A stretch of DNA of 64,000 nt. Source: Pseudomonas kribbensis (GTDB taxonomy: Bacteria; Pseudomonadota; Gammaproteobacteria; Pseudomonadales; Pseudomonadaceae). The stretch covers positions 310,001 to 374,000 of the forward strand of contig NZ_CP029608.1 in the NCBI RefSeq assembly GCF_003352185.1, written 5' to 3'. Shown here in pieces: positions 26,728 through 34,036 of this stretch. The notes beneath the pieces are model-generated. The model worked only from the letters and a program-made list of their open reading frames with translations, had not been told where the DNA came from and ran no database searches. Position numbers and translations under genes: made by a program. Numbering within the stretch: position 1 is the first letter of the stretch; every line of letters begins with the position of its first letter.

Positions 26728-27396
26728 ATGATCCTTCACTACATTTACGACCCTCTGTGCGGCTGGTGCTACGGCGCCAAACCTTTGGTCCAGGCCGCAC
26801 AGCAAGTGCTGCCGGTAATCGCCCATGCCGGCGGCATGATGACCGGCGCCAACCGTCAGAGCGTTTCACCCCAACTGCGCAATTACGTAATGCCTCACGA
26901 CCGGCGAATTGCCGAGTACACCGGACAGCCGTTTGGCGAAGCCTATTTCGAAGGCCTGTTGCGTGATCACACGGCGGTATTTGATTCCGCTCCGCCGATT
27001 GCTGCTGTCATGGCAGCAGAAAACATCGATGGGCGTGGTCTGGAACTGCTGGGCCGTTTGCAAACCGCGCACTATGTAGAAGGCCGGCGAATTGCCGATG
27101 AGGCCGTGCTGGTCGAATGCGCGGTAGCACTGGGCTACGAGGCGGACACTTTCCTCAAAACCCTGCAGGCAACCGACACCGATCAACACATAAAGAACAG
27201 CCGCGCACTGTTGGCGAAACTTGGTGGCCAAGGCTTCCCGACCTTCGCGCTGGAACAGGACGGCCAGTTCACCCTGATCGATATCGGCCCGTGGCTCGGC
27301 AAACCGCAGGCGTTTGCACAATGGTTGAGCGAGTCGATCCCGTCGGCACCCGGCGCACAAGCCTTGCCGGTCTGTGGCCTCGACGGTTGTGTGTGA
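26728..27396 (+). CDS. DsbA-family thioredoxin-fold protein with CGWC motif
   Basis: The 222-residue cytosolic protein has a CGWC redox motif at residues 11-14 right after the first strand (HYIYDPLCGWC), an inserted helical domain, and the cis-Pro loop GGQGFPTFAL. This is the FrnE/2-hydroxychromene isomerase-like arm of the DsbA family. No signal peptide is present, so it is not the periplasmic DsbA. The C-terminus is Cys-rich (VCGLDGCV). It is monocistronic. Confidence 0.88.
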   Translation: MILHYIYDPLCGWCYGAKPLVQAAQQVLPVIAHAGGMMTGANRQSVSPQLRNYVMPHDRRIAEYTGQPFGEAYFEGLLRDHTAVFDSAPPIAAVMAAENIDGRGLELLGRLQTAHYVEGRRIADEAVLVECAVALGYEADTFLKTLQATDTDQHIKNSRALLAKLGGQGFPTFALEQDGQFTLIDIGPWLGKPQAFAQWLSESIPSAPGAQALPVCGLDGCV

Positions 27397-27498
27397 CCGG
27401 GCATCAAATCCCTGACTACAGGCATTTCCCCGCACGAAGCTTTCGAAAAATTTACTTTTATTAGACGATTTTTGCCTATTTAAAGACGATTCTTGAAA

Positions 27499-27528
27499 TT
27501 GACACATTGTTCAGGGCGCGGCTACGAT
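27499..27528 (+). promoter_or_regulatory. sigma-70 promoter in the oprD upstream region
   Basis: A perfect TTGACA (27499-27504) and TACGAT (27523-27528) are 18 bases apart, predicting transcription from about 27535. A terminator follows only about 75 bases later, ahead of the porin gene at 27695. Confidence 0.65.
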
Positions 27529-27534
27529 TCGGCC

Positions 27535-27610
27535 CAACGCCTGTGGCTAACCGCCATGACTCAAAATCAGGAGCAGGCCCGCCATGACATTGTCTTGAGC
27601 GGGCCTTTTT
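27535..27610 (+). ncRNA. candidate small RNA or attenuated leader upstream of the OprD porin
   Basis: The predicted transcript runs from the strong promoter at 27499-27528 to a rho-independent terminator at 27575-27610 (stem AGGCCCGC/GCGGGCCT, 14-base loop, five T). The approximately 76-base product has no convincing open frame of its own; a frame beginning at an ATG near 27556 reads through the hairpin but looks non-conserved. It could be an independent sRNA or the attenuated 5' leader of the porin gene. I do not recognise its sequence. Confidence 0.5.
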
Positions 27611-27694
27611 GTTTCGGGGTGAATAAAAGAGTGCATCAAGCGCCGTTTCAGCCGTTCGACACAGCGCGTTTCAACCCGTAATAAGGAAAACAAA

Positions 27695-28981
27695 ATGTTG
27701 AACAAGCGGATCAGTCTGATCGCATTGGGGATGTTGAGCGCCACTCAGGCCATGGCTAACGACCAGGCCGAGTCCAAGGGTTTTGTGGAAGACAGCAGCC
27801 TGAAAGTGCTGCTGCGCAATGCCTACATCAATCGTGACTACAAAGACGGCATCCAGGACAAAGCCGAGTGGGGCCAGGCGGCCATCGGTACGTTCTCGTC
27901 CGGTTTCACCCAGGGCACTGTCGGTGTGGGTGTGGACGCATTCGGTCTTTACGCACTGCGTCTGGACGGCGGCAAGGGCCGCAGCGGCGCTGGCGGTATC
28001 GACTTCTTCAAGCAGGGTGACAGCGGCAACGCGGCTGACGACCTGTCCAAGGGCGGCGCAGCGGTGAAATTCCGTCTGTCCAGCACCACCCTGACCTACG
28101 GCGACCAGATGCCGGCCCTGCCGGTGCTGAACTACGACAACTCGCGTCTGCTGCCGGAAAGCTACACCGGTACCTTGATCACTTCCAAAGAGATCAAAGG
28201 TCTGCAACTGGATGCCGGTCGCTTCACCGCCGAGTCGCGCAAAAGTGCTGAAGGTCGTGACAGCGGTGGTCTGAAGTCGATCAACGTATTGGGCGGTAGC
28301 TACCAGTTCACCGAACAGTTCAAGGCGGCGCTGTACGCGTCCGACGTCGAAGACGTGATGAAGAAGCAATACGTGAACGCCAACTACGTGTTCCCGATCG
28401 ACAAGGATCAGTCCCTGACCCTGGACTTCAACGGCTATCGCACCAAGCTGGACAAGTCTTACGCCGAACTCAAAAACTCCGGCGGCCAGGACAACAAGAT
28501 CTGGAGCCTGGCAGCGACCTTCGCCACCGGCCCGCACTCGTTCACCGTGGCTCACCAGCGCAGCACCGGCGACAGCAATCTGGGTTATCCGTACGGCGGC
28601 TATCAGAACGCCGGTGCACGTCAGGGCGACGGTGGTAACACCATCTACCTGGCCAACTCCTACTGGTCGGACTTCAACGCTGAAGACGAGCGCAGCTGGC
28701 AGTTGGGCTACGGCCTGGACTTCGGCGCATTCGGTGTGCCGGGTCTGAGCTACAACTTCGCTTACGTGCGTGGCGACAACATCACCACAGACACCAGCAC
28801 CGGTGGCACCGAGCGCGAAATCTTCAACCAGTTCAAGTACGTCGTGCAAAGCGGCCCGGCCAAAGATCTGAGCGTGAAGGTGCGCAGCTCGATCCTGCGC
28901 GTGTCGCAGAAGTCCAGCGACTACAACGTCGGTGGCAACGAAGTGCGTGTGTTCGTGGATTACCCGATCAACGTCTTCTGA
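27695..28981 (+). CDS. OprD-family outer-membrane porin
   Basis: The 428-residue porin has a signal peptide MLNKRISLIALGMLSATQAMA, then the OprD opening FVEDSSLKVLLRNAYINRDYKDG. It continues with KEIKGLQLDAGRF, the loop GGSYQFTEQFKAALYASDVEDVMKK and the C-terminal strand VGGNEVRVFVDYPINVF ending in Phe. These 18-stranded barrels take up amino acids or carboxylates. The Occ subgroup and substrate cannot be fixed from sequence alone. A strong terminator follows. Confidence 0.93.
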   Translation: MLNKRISLIALGMLSATQAMANDQAESKGFVEDSSLKVLLRNAYINRDYKDGIQDKAEWGQAAIGTFSSGFTQGTVGVGVDAFGLYALRLDGGKGRSGAGGIDFFKQGDSGNAADDLSKGGAAVKFRLSSTTLTYGDQMPALPVLNYDNSRLLPESYTGTLITSKEIKGLQLDAGRFTAESRKSAEGRDSGGLKSINVLGGSYQFTEQFKAALYASDVEDVMKKQYVNANYVFPIDKDQSLTLDFNGYRTKLDKSYAELKNSGGQDNKIWSLAATFATGPHSFTVAHQRSTGDSNLGYPYGGYQNAGARQGDGGNTIYLANSYWSDFNAEDERSWQLGYGLDFGAFGVPGLSYNFAYVRGDNITTDTSTGGTEREIFNQFKYVVQSGPAKDLSVKVRSSILRVSQKSSDYNVGGNEVRVFVDYPINVF

Positions 28982-29010
28982 TGATCGGCTGAACCCGCGA
29001 AACGCGATAA

Positions 29011-29040
29011 AAAACCCCGACTGGTTCGGGGTTTTTTTTT
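29011..29040 (+). terminator. terminator of the OprD-family gene
   Basis: A perfect 10-bp stem AAAACCCCGA/TCGGGGTTTT (29011-29020 with 29026-29035) is followed by a run of nine T in total. Confidence 0.92.
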
Positions 29041-29172
29041 GACGGTTTTTCTGAAAAAAGCATGAAAACCCGTGTTTTTGTCATTTGAAATGCACTTTCA
29101 GGCCGTTTCAAATCGCGTTTCAAACAGGGCTTTAAATGCCTGAAATTCTTTCTCATGGACGCAAATTCTCCA

Positions 29173-29186
29173 CCTAATAGATTAGG
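29173..29186. promoter_or_regulatory. CCTAAT-AG-ATTAGG palindrome before the dioxygenase gene
   Basis: A perfect 6-bp dyad with a two-base centre lies 28 bases upstream of the ATG at 29214. A larger inverted pair TTTCAGGC (29096-29103)/GCCTGAAA (29138-29145) lies just before it. Both sit in the only gap ahead of the four-gene dioxygenase/exporter unit, so they are candidate control sites. Confidence 0.4.
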
Positions 29187-29213
29187 CCGCTCAATGCAGC
29201 GGAGAATTTGGTA

Positions 29214-29960
29214 ATGATCGTTTTAACCAGAGAAGTGGGCGAATCGCTACGGCGCGACAAGTACGCCAACGTGCAGGGTGCTGACTTCAATCTCTACGGT
29301 CATTTCGCCGACTTCGTCAGACTGACCAAAAGTTGGGAAAACATGGAGCCTGACAGTTACTACGGTCAGGCCGAAGCCGGCATGCGTTACCGTCGTTACA
29401 GCGACTTTGAATACAACCCCAAGACGCGCGAGCTCAAGCAGCTGGAACATCGCGCGTATGTGCAGTCCAAGGAGAACAACGCTTACGTGGGCGGTGTGGT
29501 GCGACACTTCCAGGACTTCTCGGACGAAGTCATCGAATCGCCTGTGATGCGCAGTCTGATCGACACCGATTTCGAAGTGTACAAAAGCGTGTTGCCGGAA
29601 GAGCTGCACGATGAAATCTGGCAATGCCAGATCCATCAGATCCGTATCGAGATCAAACCCGGCAAACAACTGGAAATCACGCCGGAAGGCATTCACTGCG
29701 ACGGTTATCCGTTCAGCGGTGTGCACTTCTGGGGCCGCAACAATGTCGAGGGCGCCGAAAGTCGTCTGTACGACATTCACGAGCAGCAACTGGCGTCGAC
29801 CACTTACCAGGAAATCCTCGACACCACTTACTTCCTCGACCGCGACATGCGCCACTACGTGACACCGGCGCGCAACACCCACTCCCATGCCATGGCGTAT
29901 CGGCAGATTCTGGCGATTTCCTTCTCGCGGCCCGGGACCGCTTTCGACATTGTTCGCTAA
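29214..29960 (+). CDS. 2-oxoglutarate/Fe(II) dioxygenase of the free-amino-acid hydroxylase family (PF10014-like)
   Basis: The 248-residue cytosolic enzyme contains EGIHCDGYPFSGVHFWGRNNVEG, which provides the His-x-Asp of the facial triad (HCD). A C-terminal block with HYVTPARNTHSHAMAYRQILAISFSRP is consistent with the distal His and the Arg that binds 2-oxoglutarate. This is the pattern of the family that includes L-isoleucine 4-hydroxylase. ATG 29214 has GGAGA 8 bases upstream; an in-frame TTG two codons earlier is less likely. It heads a tight unit with a GNAT enzyme and AzlC/AzlD, suggesting that the hydroxylated amino acid is acetylated and/or exported. Confidence 0.85.
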   Translation: MIVLTREVGESLRRDKYANVQGADFNLYGHFADFVRLTKSWENMEPDSYYGQAEAGMRYRRYSDFEYNPKTRELKQLEHRAYVQSKENNAYVGGVVRHFQDFSDEVIESPVMRSLIDTDFEVYKSVLPEELHDEIWQCQIHQIRIEIKPGKQLEITPEGIHCDGYPFSGVHFWGRNNVEGAESRLYDIHEQQLASTTYQEILDTTYFLDRDMRHYVTPARNTHSHAMAYRQILAISFSRPGTAFDIVR

Positions 29961-30417
29961 TCAGATCACCCAAATTGACGGCGTCGAATGCTCGACGCCG
30001 GTGGTGCTGCGGCGCGCGACGGCCAAGGACGCGCAGCGCATGGAGCGCTTCTTCCGCCAGTTCGACGAAGTGTCGTTCTGTGAATGGCAGGACGCCAAAT
30101 GCCTGCGCGGCGTGCTGATCCAGAAAACCACCACGGCGTATCTGGCCTTCGACGTCGAAGGCGAGATTGTCGGGGCGGTGCTGGGCGGCATGCTCGGCAG
30201 TCGCGGCACCATCAACCATCTGGCGGTCAGCCTGCGCTATCGCAGCCAGGGCGTCGGCCAGCGACTGGTGGAAGCGGCGTCGGCCGACATGAAACGGGTC
30301 GGTGTGCTGCGGATGTTCCTGTTCGTCGATGATGCTAACCTCGCGGGCAAGCGTTTCTGGACTGCCCAGGGTTTCTGCGAACCTCACGGCGAACGGACAT
30401 TTGAGAGGGATCTATGA
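29950..30417 (+). CDS. GNAT-family N-acetyltransferase
   Basis: The single GNAT domain (155 residues from the TTG at 29950; the frame is open to an ATG at 29887) has beta strands AYLAFDVEGEIVGAVLGGML and the acetyl-CoA pyrophosphate loop RYRSQGVGQRLVEAA (R-x-x-G-x-G). It closes with FVDDANLAGKRFWTAQGF. The TTG start overlaps the dioxygenase stop, and the ATG at 29887 lies deep inside that gene without a ribosome site, so TTG is preferred. Its stop overlaps the azlC start (ATGA). The target amine is unknown; neighbours suggest an amino acid. Confidence 0.85.
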   Translation: MFANQITQIDGVECSTPVVLRRATAKDAQRMERFFRQFDEVSFCEWQDAKCLRGVLIQKTTTAYLAFDVEGEIVGAVLGGMLGSRGTINHLAVSLRYRSQGVGQRLVEAASADMKRVGVLRMFLFVDDANLAGKRFWTAQGFCEPHGERTFERDL

Positions 30418-31130
30418 ATGAAACATCCGGCAGTGCGCCGCTGATGGTCGACCGTCAGCCGTCGCGCACGTTTGCCGAAGCCAGCCCGGTGGTGGCCGGT
30501 TATTTCACCGTGTCGTTCGTGTTCGGGCTGATGGCGGTCAACGCCGGGCTGCCGCTGTGGCTGCCGGTGGCAATGTGTCTGTTCGTGTATGCCGGGGCTT
30601 CGCAATTCGCGGCGCTGGCGCTGATCAGCAGCGGGGCGTCGCTGACCACCATCGTGCTGACCACGTTTCTGATCAACGCGCGGCACATGCTGATGTCGGT
30701 CTACATGGCCAAGGCCCTGCGGGCGCTGGGCCTGAGCCGCATGGAGCGCTGGTGCTACGCCGGCGGCCTGACCGACGAATCGTTCGCCTTCCACAGCGTC
30801 AAACTGGGCACCGGTGCACCGGTGAACATTCGATACCTGATCGGCTTCAACCTGTTCTGCCACACCTCCTGGGTGATCGGCGGATTGCTCGGGGCCTTGT
30901 GTGCGCAGTACGCGTCGCACCTGATCAAATACCAGCTCGACTACGCGCTGACCGCGATGATGCTCTACGTGCTGGTCTCGCTGTGCAACACCCGCAACAA
31001 ACTCATCGCCGCCCTGGCCGCTGTGGTCTGCATGGGCGCTCTGAGTCTGGTCGGCAGCTCGCCGTTCAACGTTTTCATCGCCACGTTTGTGGGCTGCGGA
31101 GTGGGTGTATGCCTGACCAAACGTTCCTGA
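30414..31130 (+). CDS. azlC: AzlC-type branched-chain amino acid exporter, large subunit
   Basis: The 238-residue inner-membrane protein has about seven to eight hydrophobic segments. It carries the AzlC signature region GYFTVSFVFGLMAVNAGL, VYAGASQFAALALISSGAS and NARHMLMSVYMAKAL, plus the acidic TDESFAF motif. With AzlD it forms the LIV-E-type exporter for branched-chain amino acids and their analogues. It is translationally coupled to the GNAT gene (ATGA) and overlaps azlD by 22 bases. Confidence 0.92.
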   Translation: MNETSGSAPLMVDRQPSRTFAEASPVVAGYFTVSFVFGLMAVNAGLPLWLPVAMCLFVYAGASQFAALALISSGASLTTIVLTTFLINARHMLMSVYMAKALRALGLSRMERWCYAGGLTDESFAFHSVKLGTGAPVNIRYLIGFNLFCHTSWVIGGLLGALCAQYASHLIKYQLDYALTAMMLYVLVSLCNTRNKLIAALAAVVCMGALSLVGSSPFNVFIATFVGCGVGVCLTKRS

Positions 31131-31426
31131 TTCTGGTGGTCGCGCTGATGATGGCCGTGACCTTTCTGCCTCGGGCGCTACCGTTGCAGGTCAACACCGA
31201 GCACTGGCCGCCCTTCGTCGCCCGGGCGCTGGAATACCTGCCGGTGGCGATCGTCGCTGCGATCAGCCTGACACCCTTGTTGATCAAGGATCAGCACATA
31301 CAGCTCGATCGCCCGGAATTCTATGCAGCGATTCCGACGCTGTTATGTGCGTATTTCAGCAAAAACCTCTTTCTCAGTGTGGCGGTTGGGACGGCTGCGT
31401 ACATTGCGCTCGGCTCGTTCATGTAG
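31109..31426 (+). CDS. azlD: AzlD-type exporter small subunit
   Basis: The 105-residue protein has three to four membrane segments (TFLILVVALMMAVTFLPRALPL; ALEYLPVAIVAAISLTPLLI; LFLSVAVGTAAYIALGSF), with the AzlD feature FLPRALP. ATG 31109 has GGAG 7 bases upstream and overlaps azlC. Its last 84 bases also encode, on the other strand, the C-terminus of the LysR gene 31343-32269. It completes the two-component exporter. Confidence 0.92.
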   Translation: MPDQTFLILVVALMMAVTFLPRALPLQVNTEHWPPFVARALEYLPVAIVAAISLTPLLIKDQHIQLDRPEFYAAIPTLLCAYFSKNLFLSVAVGTAAYIALGSFM

Positions 31427-32269
31427 CGGCAGATCGACCACGTCGTTCAACGCCTGGCCGGACAGATCCGGGTTGTTCACCGCCAGGCGCACTTCGAGGA
31501 AATCCTCGAACCCGGGGAAAATCGTCAGGCCGTTCTTCTGCGCGGCCTCGCGAGAGACCATGCCGACGGCGTCCATCTGCGTGATGAGCGACAGGGTCAG
31601 CGTTTCGCTGCAGGAATAAATCGTCCGCTGACTGTTCTCGTGATTGCCCAGCCCGGCGTCGAGAAAACGCAAAAAGCTGTGGGAATACGGGCAATCCTCT
31701 GCAGGACGTACCTGAAACTTGTTGCCAAGCAACGTCAGCGGATCGTTCTCCTGACCGCAGTGCGCGCCGACTACCTGCACCTGTACTTCCGGCAGGACAA
31801 TGCTCGGCAGACCCGGACGCTGCGGGCCGATCAGCACCGCGAGGTCGAAGTCCTCGTTCTTCAGCTTGCTGAGATTTTCCATCGACTCGGCGTAGCTGAA
31901 TTCCATCTGGTAGTCGGGGAACACATCGATCAGGCGTCCGATCAGTCGCCGGTTGAAATCCGGGTCCAGCGTGGTGTTCAACGCCACTTTCAACGTGCGC
32001 TGTCCCGGCACCTTCAACGCTTCGACTTTCTCTTCCATCTGCCGCGTGGCAATCAGCACTCTGTCCATATAGGGCGTCAGCTCGGTGCCTTGCGGCGTCA
32101 GCGTCAGACCCTTGTTGGAACGGCGAAACAAGCGGAAACCGAACTGTTCTTCGACCTTGTTCAACTGCGCGGCCAGGGCCTGCACAGTCAGGCACGAATG
32201 CTCGGCTGCGGCCGACAAGGAGCCGGTCTGCACGATGCGCATGAGGTTGCGTAAGGTTCTGCTATCCAT
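31343..32269 (-). CDS. LysR-family transcriptional regulator
   Basis: The 308-residue protein has an N-terminal winged helix (1-60: LRNLMRIVQTGSLSAAAEHSCLTVQALAAQLNKVE) and a substrate-binding domain. The recognition helix has ALAAQL where most LysR proteins have SxSRQI, the form seen in the Nac/Cbl-like subgroup. It diverges from the tautomerase-SDR pair across a 379-base gap and converges with azlD, overlapping its end by 84 bases. The likely target is the divergent promoter; control of the exporter unit is less likely. Confidence 0.9.
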   Translation of the reverse strand: MDSRTLRNLMRIVQTGSLSAAAEHSCLTVQALAAQLNKVEEQFGFRLFRRSNKGLTLTPQGTELTPYMDRVLIATRQMEEKVEALKVPGQRTLKVALNTTLDPDFNRRLIGRLIDVFPDYQMEFSYAESMENLSKLKNEDFDLAVLIGPQRPGLPSIVLPEVQVQVVGAHCGQENDPLTLLGNKFQVRPAEDCPYSHSFLRFLDAGLGNHENSQRTIYSCSETLTLSLITQMDAVGMVSREAAQKNGLTIFPGFEDFLEVRLAVNNPDLSGQALNDVVDLPLHERAERNVRSRPNRHTEKEVFAEIRT

Positions 32270-32527
32270 GGGTAATGCCCTCTGAAGTGGGCTGGGTATT
32301 GTTGTGTACGTGACGGCCTGAACGGCTCCATTTGCCGGCTATATTCCTGTACCTGAGCATAGTTGTCGCGCAATTAGTAGCGAATTGATGTCCCCGCCGA
32401 TGGCTGGAGGCTGACACAGGATCGGGGTTTTTGGTGACGCGGGGGTGATTGGGGTCAAAAAAAGTGCACGGTTTGGGTGCGTTTGCGGGGATGTTCGAAG
32501 GAATTTTGGCGCGATTTTTACAGGCTA

Positions 32528-32552
32528 TTCATTACACCACGTCACAAATGAA
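32528..32552. promoter_or_regulatory. candidate LysR operator TTCATT-N13-AATGAA in the 32270-32648 gap
   Basis: A perfect 6-bp dyad separated by 13 bases lies about 95 bases upstream of the tautomerase gene, in the shared upstream region of a divergent LysR gene. The size and spacing suit a LysR recognition site. The rest of the 379-base gap shows no gene. Confidence 0.4.
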
Positions 32553-32648
32553 GTACCCCACCCCTACTTTTTCCCCTCCCGGCTCACGCCTAAATTGAGC
32601 TCCAACACCTGACCATCATCCCGAGGGCAGGTCACTGGAGTCGTCGTC

Positions 32649-32867
32649 ATGCCATTTGTCAGCGTACGCATCACCCGCGACGGTGTTACCCGTGAGCAGA
32701 AAGCTCAGGTGATCGCCGAAATCACTGAAACCCTGGAACGCGTCCTCAACAAACGCCCGGACCTGACCCACATCGTGATCGAAGAAGTCGACACCGATAA
32801 CTGGGGTTACGCCGGCATCACCACCACCGAATACCGCCGACAACTGGCGGAGCGGAATCAGTCCTGA
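32649..32867 (+). CDS. 4-oxalocrotonate tautomerase family protein
   Basis: The 72-residue protein begins MPFVSVRITRDGVTREQKAQVI, leaving the catalytic Pro1 after Met removal, with the conserved helix and the IVIEEVDTDNWGYAG strand. The subunit size fits a hexamer-forming 4-OT-type tautomerase. It is followed after 49 bases by an SDR gene, probably in one transcript controlled by the divergent LysR. Confidence 0.92.
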   Translation: MPFVSVRITRDGVTREQKAQVIAEITETLERVLNKRPDLTHIVIEEVDTDNWGYAGITTTEYRRQLAERNQS

Positions 32868-32916
32868 CCGCGCCCGCTGTCTTGTCGATCACCATCAATC
32901 TGTTGAGGATTTCATC

Positions 32917-33627
32917 ATGAGCCACTCGAAAAAAACCGTCGTTATCACCGGTGCTTCCCAAGGTCTGGGCGAAGGCATGGTCAAGGCTTTCCGTGAGCTG
33001 GGCTACAACATCATCGCTACTTCGCGCTCGATCAAACCGTCGAACGACCCGCAGATCCTCACCATCGCCGGTGACATCGGCGATCCGGCCACCTCTCAAC
33101 GCGTGATCCGCGAAGGCGTGGCCCGCTTCGGCCGCATCGACACTCTGGTCAACAACGCCGGCATCTTCGTCGCCAAGCCGTTCACCGCGTACACCCCGGA
33201 AGACTACGCCGCGGTGCTGTCGGTCAACCTCAACGGCTTCTTCTACATCACCCAATTGGCCATCGCCGAAATGGAAAAGCAGGGCAATGGCCACGTGGTC
33301 AACATCACCACCAGCCTGACCGACCACGCGGTAGACGGCGTGCCCTCGGTCCTCGCTTCCCTGACCAAGGGCGGCCTCAACGCCGCCACCAAATCCCTGG
33401 CCATCGAATACGCCAAACGCGGGATCCGGGTAAACGCGGTATCGCCGGGCATCATCAAGACGCCGATGCATGGCGAGGAAACCCACGCGGCACTGGGGGC
33501 GCTGCACCCGGTCGGGCACATGGGCGAGATCGACGATATTGCGCAGGCGGTGGTGTATCTCGATAACGCAAAGTTTGTGACTGGCGAGATTCTGCATGTG
33601 GACGGCGGGCAGAGCGCTGGGCACTGA
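32917..33627 (+). CDS. short-chain dehydrogenase/reductase lacking the catalytic tyrosine
   Basis: The 236-residue Rossmann protein has TGASQGLGEG (11-20), NNAG (79-82) and a catalytic-loop Ser in TTSL (about 133). At the usual YxxxK position the sequence is Ala147-SLT-Lys151, so the Tyr is replaced by Ala. PGIIKTPMH and the C-terminal GEILHVDGGQSAGH are normal. The fold and NAD(P) binding should be intact, but normal SDR chemistry is doubtful unless another residue serves. It is co-oriented with the tautomerase and has its own terminator. Confidence 0.88.
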   Translation: MSHSKKTVVITGASQGLGEGMVKAFRELGYNIIATSRSIKPSNDPQILTIAGDIGDPATSQRVIREGVARFGRIDTLVNNAGIFVAKPFTAYTPEDYAAVLSVNLNGFFYITQLAIAEMEKQGNGHVVNITTSLTDHAVDGVPSVLASLTKGGLNAATKSLAIEYAKRGIRVNAVSPGIIKTPMHGEETHAALGALHPVGHMGEIDDIAQAVVYLDNAKFVTGEILHVDGGQSAGH

Positions 33628-33642
33628 TTGATGCGGGAACAC

Positions 33643-33673
33643 AAAGCCCTTGCAGAGATGCGAGGGCTTTTTT
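33643..33673 (+). terminator. terminator of the tautomerase-SDR unit
   Basis: Stem AAAGCCCTTGC/GCGAGGGCTTT (one G-T pair) is followed by TTT, 16 bases past the SDR stop. Confidence 0.85.
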
Positions 33674-33685
33674 GTGGGCGACGGT

Positions 33686-33952
33686 TTATGGATCCGGACT
33701 CAGCACTTTTACCGCGTCATCGACCAGCGCCTTGCTCAATTCCTGCAAGTATTGCGAGGCGCAGGCGTGGAGTTCCGGGTCGTTGGCAGCAGAAGTGTCC
33801 GACGTGAGCAGTTTGGAAATGTGGAGTAGATGCGAGGCGTGGGAGAGGGCGGTGGCGACCGGGACGCCGGGATTGGTTCGGAAGAGTGCGTGGTTGGACT
33901 GGAAGAAGAAATGGGTGAGGCCGAGGGTTTTCAGATCTTGAGGATTGGTCAT
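33686..33952 (-). CDS. DUF3077 family small protein
   Basis: The 88-residue cytosolic protein has the DUF3077 hallmark LFRTNPGVPVATALSHASHLL. The function of the family is unknown; members are frequent in Pseudomonas. GGTAGGTGAAACC precedes the ATG. A tiny upstream frame and a structured, probably transcribed region precede it on the same strand. Confidence 0.85.
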   Translation of the reverse strand: MTNPQDLKTLGLTHFFFQSNHALFRTNPGVPVATALSHASHLLHISKLLTSDTSAANDPELHACASQYLQELSKALVDDAVKVLSPDP

Positions 33953-33956
33953 GGTT

Positions 33957-34016
33957 TCACCTACCGTTTGCTGGAAGGTGGAAAGGGCAGACTCTGGACG
34001 GATCGATGCTAATCAT
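33957..34016 (-). CDS. possible 19-residue leader peptide upstream of the DUF3077 gene
   Basis: ATG 34016 with a good GGGAG site 7-8 bases upstream reads MISIDPSRVCPFHLPANGR and stops 4 bases before the DUF3077 ATG. The placement suggests translational coupling or attenuation, but nothing proves it is translated. Confidence 0.3.
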   Translation of the reverse strand: MISIDPSRVCPFHLPANGR

Positions 34017-34036
34017 TTGTAAACTCCCTGTATCAA

